A stretch of 64,000 nt of DNA from JAAFIP01 sp963775085 (GTDB lineage: Bacteria; Pseudomonadota; Gammaproteobacteria; Burkholderiales; Burkholderiaceae_C): NCBI GenBank assembly GCA_963775085.1, contig CAVZHO010000006.1, positions 248,001-312,000 on the forward strand. The letters run 5' to 3'. The notes under the pieces are model-generated. The model saw only the letters and a list, made by a program, of their open reading frames with translations, had not been told where the DNA came from and searched no databases. Shown one piece after another: positions 59,067-64,000 of this stretch. Numbering within the stretch: position 1 is the first letter of the stretch; each line of letters begins with the position of its first letter. Made by a program: the position numbers and the translations under genes.

Positions 59067-60065
59067 ATGTCAAAAAACCATCAGAATACCCTTGTAGTCC
59101 ACGCTATCAGGTCATTTGCAGCTATTACATTAGTAGCGCTTTGTGCATTCACACCGGCCTGGGCACAAAGCTTCCCAGCCAAACCCATCAAGGTGGTGGT
59201 TAGCTTCCCGCCCGGCGGCGCAGCCGACCAGATTGCCCGCGCCGTCTCCATTCCGTTGTCCGAGGCCCTGGGCCAACCCGTGGTGGTCGAGAACCGCGCC
59301 GGTGCCAACGGCAACATCGGTGCTGACGCCGTGGCCAAATCGCCTGCGGACGGCTACACCTTGCTCATGAGCTCGGGTGGCACCGTGTCGATCAACCCGC
59401 ACCTGTACAGCAAGATGAGCTACGACCCAGTGAAAGACCTCACCCCCGTAGCCGCCGCCGCCCGCGTACTGGTGTTTTTGGAGGCGCACCCCAAGGTGCC
59501 CGTCAACAACGTGCAGGAGTTTTTGGCCTATGTCAAGGCCAACCCCGGCAGGCTCAGCTTTGGCACACCCGGTAGCGGCAGCTCGCCGCACCTGGCCGCC
59601 GAGATGATGAAGGCGCAGGCCAATATTTTTGCCACGCACATCCCCTACCGTGGCGCGGCCCCCGCCATGCAAGACCTGCTGGGCGGCCAGATCGACTTTA
59701 TGTTTGATCCCGGCATCGGCCTCAATAGCGTGCGCGCAGGAAAGCTCAAAATGCTGGCTGTAGGCAGCCCCACCCGCTCGCCGCTGTTCCCCGAGGTGCC
59801 CACCATGGCCGAGGCGGGCCTCAAAGGCTTTGATGCCGACAGCTGGTTTGGCTTTTACGCCCCTGCCGCCACACCGCCCGCAGTGGTAGCCAAGCTCAAC
59901 GCCGAGATCAACAAAATCCTGGGCACCAAGGCCTTCCAGGAGCGCATTACCGCCCTGGGTGCCATCGCCGCGCCCATGAGCCCGGCTGACTTTGGCGCGC
60001 GCGCTGCCAACGACAGCACCCGCTTTGGCAAGCTCATTGCCGAGCGCGGCATCAAGGGCGACTAA
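59067..60065 (+). CDS. Bug-type TTT substrate-binding protein
   Basis: A 332-residue periplasmic receptor with TTCAGGAG ahead of the ATG. The signal peptide ends near PAWAQ (about residue 32), followed by FPAKPIKVVVSFPPGGAADQ. GANGNIGADAVAKSPADGYT and FGTPGSGSSPHLAAEMMKAQ are typical. Most of the signal peptide (VVHAIRSFAAITLVA) is encoded by a dispersed repeat copy. It lies 48 bases after iorB and 4 before a thioesterase gene; an aryl-pyruvate or aryl-acetate-type ligand is a guess. Confidence 0.93.
   Translation: MSKNHQNTLVVHAIRSFAAITLVALCAFTPAWAQSFPAKPIKVVVSFPPGGAADQIARAVSIPLSEALGQPVVVENRAGANGNIGADAVAKSPADGYTLLMSSGGTVSINPHLYSKMSYDPVKDLTPVAAAARVLVFLEAHPKVPVNNVQEFLAYVKANPGRLSFGTPGSGSSPHLAAEMMKAQANIFATHIPYRGAAPAMQDLLGGQIDFMFDPGIGLNSVRAGKLKMLAVGSPTRSPLFPEVPTMAEAGLKGFDADSWFGFYAPAATPPAVVAKLNAEINKILGTKAFQERITALGAIAAPMSPADFGARAANDSTRFGKLIAERGIKGD
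59095..59138. repeat. Dispersed repeat inside the Bug signal-peptide region
   Basis: TAGTCCACGCTATC, AGGTCATTTGCAGC, then TATTACATTAGTAGC. It aligns with the intergenic copy at 29309-29353. It encodes residues about 10-24 of the receptor. Confidence 0.6.
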
Positions 60066-60069
60066 CAGC

Positions 60070-60501
60070 ATGCGCACCATCACCCACACGGTACGCGTAG
60101 AGTTTGGCGACTGCGACCCCGCCGCCATCGTCTGGTTCCCCAACTTCTTTCGCTGGATCGATGCCGCCTCACGCCACTTCTTCGCCGAGTGCGGCGTACC
60201 CCGCTGGGAAGACACCGCCAAAACCCTCGGCGTGATCGGCACACCCCTGGTAGACACCCACACCAAATTCCTCAAAACCGCCAGCTATGGCGACCTGCTG
60301 CTCATCCGCATCCAGATCACCGAGTGGCGCGAGAAAAGCTTTGTGCAAACCTACAAAGTCGTGCGCGCCCGGCCCGATGGCGAAGAAGATGTGATCTTGG
60401 AATGCGAAGAGGTGCGTATCTTTGCCAGCAAGCGCGAAGACGGCAAGAACGGTATTCGGGCCGTGCCTATACCTCCGTCTATACGCGCACTTTGTGAGTG
60501 A
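60070..60501 (+). CDS. Acyl-CoA thioesterase, 4HBT/YbgC type
   Basis: A 143-residue hot-dog protein. The catalytic helix motif is VEFGDCDPAAIVWFPNFFRW with the conserved Asp followed by the Pro/Ala-rich turn. SYGDLLLIRIQITEWREKSF forms the central strands. It hydrolyses acyl- or aryl-CoA thioesters. Following iorA/iorB, which would make aryl-acetyl-CoA, a 4-hydroxybenzoyl- or aryl-acetyl-CoA substrate is reasonable but inferred. Confidence 0.9.
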   Translation: MRTITHTVRVEFGDCDPAAIVWFPNFFRWIDAASRHFFAECGVPRWEDTAKTLGVIGTPLVDTHTKFLKTASYGDLLLIRIQITEWREKSFVQTYKVVRARPDGEEDVILECEEVRIFASKREDGKNGIRAVPIPPSIRALCE

Positions 60502-60549
60502 TACAGTCCTGCAGCCCAATGAAAACAGGCGTAAGCTGCTACCTGACAT

Positions 60550-60873
60550 TCACGACATTGCCAGCCTTACGAGTTGCCCAACTCTCACCGTAGACAGCGT
60601 CTGCAAAATTTGTGGCACGAATAATCTTGCTGTGTCTAACCGATTGTCAGGCGCGACCAGTATGACAACTGCGACAGGCAAGCGCTCGTTTTGTTGGTAG
60701 GGTAAGTTTTGATCGAATGTGATCAATACCTCAAAGCCAGCGTCCACCATGGCTTTCATGAGTTTTCCGTTGGACAGTGATGAAAACCCTTGGGATTGCG
60801 CTGTGCGCACAAAGTGCCCGGTCAACTCGAAACCCAGTGCACGCGGCACGGCTTCGTCTAAAAGAACTTGCAT
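60550..60873 (-). CDS. DUF5615 PIN-like protein (probable toxin)
   Basis: A 107-residue protein. The N-terminal LLDEAVPRAL and the later LITFDQNLPYQ supply the Asp/Glu pairs of the PIN-like fold. The middle, GKLMKAMVDAGFEV, matches the family. It is paired with the DUF433 gene just upstream on the same strand (15-bp gap), the usual arrangement of this VapBC-like system. Nuclease activity is inferred. Confidence 0.8.
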   Translation of the reverse strand: MQVLLDEAVPRALGFELTGHFVRTAQSQGFSSLSNGKLMKAMVDAGFEVLITFDQNLPYQQNERLPVAVVILVAPDNRLDTARLFVPQILQTLSTVRVGQLVRLAMS

Positions 60874-60888
60874 TGGATAGGCAATGGC

Positions 60889-61104
60889 TTAGGCGTGTTG
60901 TGCATCCAGCAAGGCATGGCGGCTGTCTTCTAAAAGCTGCACTGCAGCCTCACGGGTAACGGATGGGAATTGATCCAAAAATTCGGCCAAACCATCACCA
61001 GCCTCCAAATAGTCAAACAGAGACTTGATAGGCACGCGCGTACCGACAAAGCAGGGCGTGCCACTCATGGTGTCGGCCTTGATACTGATCACGCTACTGT
61101 ACAT
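60889..61104 (-). CDS. DUF433 protein (probable antitoxin)
   Basis: A 71-residue protein with GTPCFVGTRVPIKSLFDYLE, the DUF433 core, a small HTH-like domain, and then FLDQFPSVTREAAVQLLEDS. It precedes its DUF5615 partner. The promoter probably lies in 61105-61140, where TTATAA occurs near 61130. Confidence 0.85.
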   Translation of the reverse strand: MYSSVISIKADTMSGTPCFVGTRVPIKSLFDYLEAGDGLAEFLDQFPSVTREAAVQLLEDSRHALLDAQHA

Positions 61105-61201
61105 AGATTCGACTCCTGGGTGATCCGATTATAAATTGCTACCCGTCTGGCAGCAAACAACAGCCCACTCCAGACAACAGCTTACCCAATTCCATCGGCA
61201 C

Positions 61202-62149
61202 TTACTTCTTACCCAACCCCAGCCGCGCCGCGCCCTCGGTGTACAGCTTAGTTTTCTCTTTCATAAACGGGTCCATCTGCTCCACGCCCACATTGACGAG
61301 TTCAAAGCCGCTTTTGGCGGCCAGCTCTTTCATTTCGGGGTCGTTGTTCAGGGCTAGCCACATGTCGGAGATGCGTTTGCGCGCTTCGGGTGGGGTGCTC
61401 TTGGGTACGCCGATGCCTCGGTAGGCACCGTCTACCCAGTCTACGCCCAGCTCTTTGAAGGTGGGCACGTCGGGCATCAGGGGGTGGCGCTTTTCCATGG
61501 CGACGGCCAGGGGGCGGATTTTGGTTTTGTTGTTGATGGCAAAAGCGGTATAGGTCATGGCACCGTCCACCTGCGCGCCCATCACCGAGGTGGCCATGTC
61601 GCCCGTGCCCTTGAAGGGGATGTAGTTGGTCTTCACGCCAAAGGCGGCGTTCATGCGCTCGTGGGCGGCGTGGTTGGCCGAGTTGAGGCCCGAGCCGCCC
61701 AGGCTGATTTTGCCGGGGTCGGCCTTGGCGGCCTTGATGAAGTCAGCAAAGTTTTTGATGGCGCTTTGCTCGGGCACTACCAAAATGTCCGGCGTGTAGT
61801 GAAACCAGAACACGGGGGTGACGTCCTGCGTTTTGTATTGCACCTGCCCTTCTAGCGGCTGAAAGACGATGTGCGGCAGGTTCACGCCCACAACGTTCAG
61901 GCCGTCGCCGGGCAACTGGTTCATCTGCCCCCACATCAGCCCACCGCCTGCACCGGCTTTGTATTGGATGATGGTGTCAATGGCGGCGCATTTTTTCTTC
62001 AGCACCACCTGCTGGTGGCGTGCCGACAAATCAGACTCGCCACCGGGGGGGAAGGCCTGCCAATAGAGCATATTTTTCTCGGGGCAGGTTTGGGCTAAGG
62101 CGACAGGCGCGAGGATGGCAAGGCACAGGGCAGACAGCAGCTTTTTCAT
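61202..62149 (-). CDS. Bug-type TTT substrate-binding protein, divergent subfamily
   Basis: About 315 residues from ATG 62149. Signal peptide MKKLLSALCLAILAPVALAQ, then CPEKNMLYWQAFPPGGESDL. SLGGSGLNSANHAAHERMNA and FGVKTNYIPFKGTGDMATSV are Bug-fold motifs. It lacks nearby TctAB genes. The tartrate genes ttuC and ttuD lie upstream on the same strand, so tartrate or a related dicarboxylate is a plausible ligand. Confidence 0.9.
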   Translation of the reverse strand: MKKLLSALCLAILAPVALAQTCPEKNMLYWQAFPPGGESDLSARHQQVVLKKKCAAIDTIIQYKAGAGGGLMWGQMNQLPGDGLNVVGVNLPHIVFQPLEGQVQYKTQDVTPVFWFHYTPDILVVPEQSAIKNFADFIKAAKADPGKISLGGSGLNSANHAAHERMNAAFGVKTNYIPFKGTGDMATSVMGAQVDGAMTYTAFAINNKTKIRPLAVAMEKRHPLMPDVPTFKELGVDWVDGAYRGIGVPKSTPPEARKRISDMWLALNNDPEMKELAAKSGFELVNVGVEQMDPFMKEKTKLYTEGAARLGLGKK

Positions 62150-62262
62150 GGCAGGGACTCCGCAGATAAAAGTTTTATTGTGGACTGAGAACGCTGCTGG
62201 CTGCGCGCTGGAATACCCTAAGGGTTCTGTTGAAAGGGTCTGCGGGTGCGGCTTTTGTGCGG

Positions 62263-62367
62263 GATCAGGCCGACGGTGCACTTAGCTCCGCGGCTGTCCC
62301 CCGTGGCGGCTTATGGCCGCCGACTCCTCCTTTATGCCGCTGCGCTAAGTGCACCGCCGACCTGATC
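62263..62367. repeat. 105-bp palindromic element between ttuC and a Bug gene
   Basis: The arms 62263-62286 and 62344-62367 are complementary at 22 of 24 positions. The centre has a further near-symmetric GGCGGC-TTAT-GGCCGCC. A related half copy lies at 50006-50042. The 348-bp gap 62150-62497 holds no gene; apart from this element nothing was recognised. It may end ttuC transcription or be a miniature mobile element. Confidence 0.85.
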
Positions 62368-62497
62368 TTGCCAGCGTGGTGGGCGCTCCACCGCCAGTGC
62401 AGACACGATTTTTCCGGGCTGGCGGCTGTTGGATCGCCGCGGAGCCGTTCAACCCAAGTGCCTGGGCATACAAACACCCAGCCCCTTCCTCGGAACC

Positions 62498-63562
62498 CTA
62501 TGCAATCCCCGCAAGCACGGCCGCAGTCACCTGCGCCATGGTGGCCTTGCCGCCCAGGTCGCCGGTGTGCAAGGCTTTGTCGGCGGTCACCTGCTCAATC
62601 ACGGCCATCAGCTTTGAAGCCGCTGCCGTTTCACCCAGGTGCTCCAGCAGCATCACGCAGCTCCAGAAGGTGCCCACGGGGTTGGCCAGGCCTTTGCCCA
62701 TGATGTCAAAAGCCGAGCCGTGGATGGGCTCGAACATGCTGGGGAATTTGCGCTCGGGGTTGATGTTTCCGGTGGGCGCAATGCCTAAGCTGCCCGCCAG
62801 CGCGGCGGCCAGGTCGCTCAGCACGTCGGCATGCAGATTGGTGGCCACCAGGGTGTCTAGCGACGCGGGGCGGTTGACCATGCGGTCGGTGCAGGCATCG
62901 ACCAAGATTTTGTCCCAGGTCACAGCCGGAAACTCTTTGCTGATTTGCAGCGCAATCTCGTCCCACATCACCATGGCGTGGCGCTGGGCGTTGCTCTTGG
63001 TCACCACCGTCAGCAGCTTGCGCGGGCGCGACTGCGCCAGCTGGAAGGCAAAACGCATGACGCGCTCTACGCCTACACGGGTCATCATGCTCACGTCAGT
63101 GGCCACCTCGATCGGGTGGCCTTGGTGGGCGCGGCCGCCTATGCCCGAGTATTCACCCTCGGTGTTTTCGCGCACGATGACCCAGTTAAGGTCGTCACGC
63201 TGGCAGTTGCGCAGCGGTGATTCGATGCCGGGCAGGATGCGCGTAGGCCGCACGTTGGCGTATTGGTCAAAGCCCTGGCAGATTTTCAGGCGCAGGCCCC
63301 ACAGGGTAATGTGGTCGGGGATATGCGGGTCACCCGCCGAGCCGAACAAAATCGCGTCTTTGTGGCGCAGTGCGTCCAGGCCGTTTTGCGGCATCATCTC
63401 GCCGTGCGCGCGGTACCAGTCGCCGCCCCAGCCGAAGTTTTCAAACTCAAATTTAAAGCTCTTGGAAGCAGCAGCCAGCGCCTCCAGCACGGTCTGACCC
63501 GCAGGCACCACCTCTTTGCCAATGCCGTCGCCGGGGATGCAGGCGATCTTGTAGGTTTTCAT
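62498..63562 (-). CDS. ttuC: Tartrate dehydrogenase/decarboxylase (D-malate dehydrogenase-like)
   Basis: About 354 residues from ATG 63562 (MKTYKIACIPGDGIGKEVVP). It belongs to the isocitrate/isopropylmalate dehydrogenase family. Blocks seen: LFGSAGDPHIPDHITLWGLR, NWVIVRENTEGEYSGIGGRA, and the metal-binding end VATNLHADVLSDLAAALAGS. The dinucleotide site region is EPIHGSAFDIMGKGLANPVG. It converts tartrate to oxaloglycolate or D-glycerate, or D-malate to pyruvate. Next to ttuD, the tartrate role is favoured. Confidence 0.92.
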   Translation of the reverse strand: MKTYKIACIPGDGIGKEVVPAGQTVLEALAAASKSFKFEFENFGWGGDWYRAHGEMMPQNGLDALRHKDAILFGSAGDPHIPDHITLWGLRLKICQGFDQYANVRPTRILPGIESPLRNCQRDDLNWVIVRENTEGEYSGIGGRAHQGHPIEVATDVSMMTRVGVERVMRFAFQLAQSRPRKLLTVVTKSNAQRHAMVMWDEIALQISKEFPAVTWDKILVDACTDRMVNRPASLDTLVATNLHADVLSDLAAALAGSLGIAPTGNINPERKFPSMFEPIHGSAFDIMGKGLANPVGTFWSCVMLLEHLGETAAASKLMAVIEQVTADKALHTGDLGGKATMAQVTAAVLAGIA

Positions 63563-63599
63563 GGGTTTCTTTCTATTTTGGTTTAAATTATCAAACAAA

Positions 63600-63650
63600 T
63601 ATGCTCATAGTCCTTGTCAGTAGGACATTTACAGCTATAGTATCAGTAGC
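63600..63650. repeat. Dispersed two-hairpin repeat between ttuD and ttuC
   Basis: GCTCATAGTCCTTGTC, AGTAGGACATTTACAGC, then TATAGTATCAGTAGC. Its end supplies the last codon and stop region of ttuD. Confidence 0.75.
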
Positions 63651-64000
63651 GCCCTGAAGTCGTTCACATTAGTATACGTGGGGCCAGTGACGACCAGATC
63701 GTCCAGCGCGCTGAAGTAGCCGTAGGCATCGTTGCGGTCCAGGTAGTCAGCCACCTTCATGCTTTTGGCGGCGGCGCGGCGCAAGGTGTCGGGCGCGACG
63801 AACGCGCCTGCATTGTCCTCGATGCCGTCAATGCCATCGGTATCCGCAGCGATGGCGTACACCCCAGCCATGCTGTGCAACGTCTGTGCCAGCCCCAGGC
63901 AAAACTCTCCGGCGCGGCCGCCGCGGCCCTTGGGCTGCTTGAGTTTGATCTTGCGTGGGCGGATGGTCACCGTGGTCTCGCCCCCGCTCAGGATGACGCA
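63635..64000 (-). CDS. ttuD: Glycerate kinase / hydroxypyruvate reductase, MOFRL type, C-terminal part
   Basis: The frame is open from the right edge to the TAG at 63635-63637, about 121 residues, so the gene begins beyond the window. LSGGETTVTI, then GRGGRAGEFCLGLAQTL (the MOFRL loop), ADTDGIDGIEDNAGAFV and VTGPTYTNVNDFRALLIL identify the class II glycerate kinase/TtuD family. With ttuC it would complete tartrate to glycerate metabolism. Confidence 0.92.
   Translation of the reverse strand, partial: CVILSGGETTVTIRPRKIKLKQPKGRGGRAGEFCLGLAQTLHSMAGVYAIAADTDGIDGIEDNAGAFVAPDTLRRAAAKSMKVADYLDRNDAYGYFSALDDLVVTGPTYTNVNDFRALLIL

Noticed and set aside
61105..61135. tRNA-like GATTCGACTCC string near the DUF433 gene
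   Set aside because: No acceptor or anticodon stems could be paired around it.

Overview
The window is about 64 kb of a GC-rich chromosome that reads as a betaproteobacterium of the order Burkholderiales, most likely family Comamonadaceae (Rhodoferax/Polaromonas-like). This assignment is an inference from gene content: several Bug-type tripartite-tricarboxylate binding proteins, class I polyhydroxyalkanoate (PHA) genes, hemCDXY, a divergent rne/rluC pair, and housekeeping proteins that look betaproteobacterial. No rRNA, tRNA, CRISPR array, phage or transposase gene was recognised.

Layout. 0-10 kb: the 3' end of a PiT phosphate transporter gene, a TM2 protein, a GNAT acetyltransferase, then the ribosome/tRNA operon rpsP-rimM-trmD-rplS, which is split by a mipA/ompV-type outer-membrane gene. 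A CoA-Nudix gene, a CobD/CbiB-family gene, the coupled trio M48 protease-phhB-rsgA, and orn follow. 10-25 kb: a DEAD-box helicase behind a long structured leader, an orphan Bug receptor, a periplasmic-binding-like protein, ppc, the heme genes hemC-hemD-hemX-hemY, and rne. 26-32 kb: rluC, a HAD phosphatase, a Rieske ferredoxin, an S49 peptidase, a 2-oxoglutarate oxygenase coupled to a threonine/serine dehydratase, a YHS-domain lipoprotein and a Nudix hydrolase.

32.5-41 kb holds the most interesting locus. A tightly coupled minus-strand operon encodes a phthalate-type Rieske oxygenase, a glutamine-synthetase-like ligase, gentisate 1,2-dioxygenase, a fumarylpyruvate-hydrolase-like FAH protein and a TRAP transporter (DctQ, DctM, DctP). 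A maleylpyruvate-isomerase-like zeta GST gene is divergent from it. The set suggests uptake of an aromatic, possibly amino-aromatic, acid and its degradation through gentisate. Three genes of the operon (gentisate dioxygenase, FAH, dctP) carry frameshifts, so it is either decaying or poorly sequenced.

41-46 kb: pgeF and the PHA genes phaC, phaA and phaB, with a near-perfect 39-bp inverted repeat between phaC and phaA. 46-47 kb: an mqsRA toxin-antitoxin pair with a clear operator. 47-54 kb: an SsuABC-like ABC transporter and a purine-catabolism cluster (GntR regulator, puuE, a uraD-allC fusion, divergent uraH). 54-60 kb: an indolepyruvate oxidoreductase-like pair, iorA and iorB, interrupted by a YhcG/DUF1016 nuclease gene, then a Bug receptor and a thioesterase. 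60-64 kb: a DUF5615/DUF433 toxin-antitoxin-like pair, another Bug receptor, and tartrate-pathway genes ttuC and ttuD (partial).

Across the whole window lies a short dispersed repeat of about 45-50 bp with two small hairpins: one built on GCTAT...ATAGC, one on GTCC...GGAC. About twenty full or partial copies were found by eye. They occur between genes and also in frame inside genes (hemD, pgeF, uraD-allC, iorB, a Bug signal peptide, probably rsgA, hemX and phaC). It is the strongest unexplained sequence pattern here.
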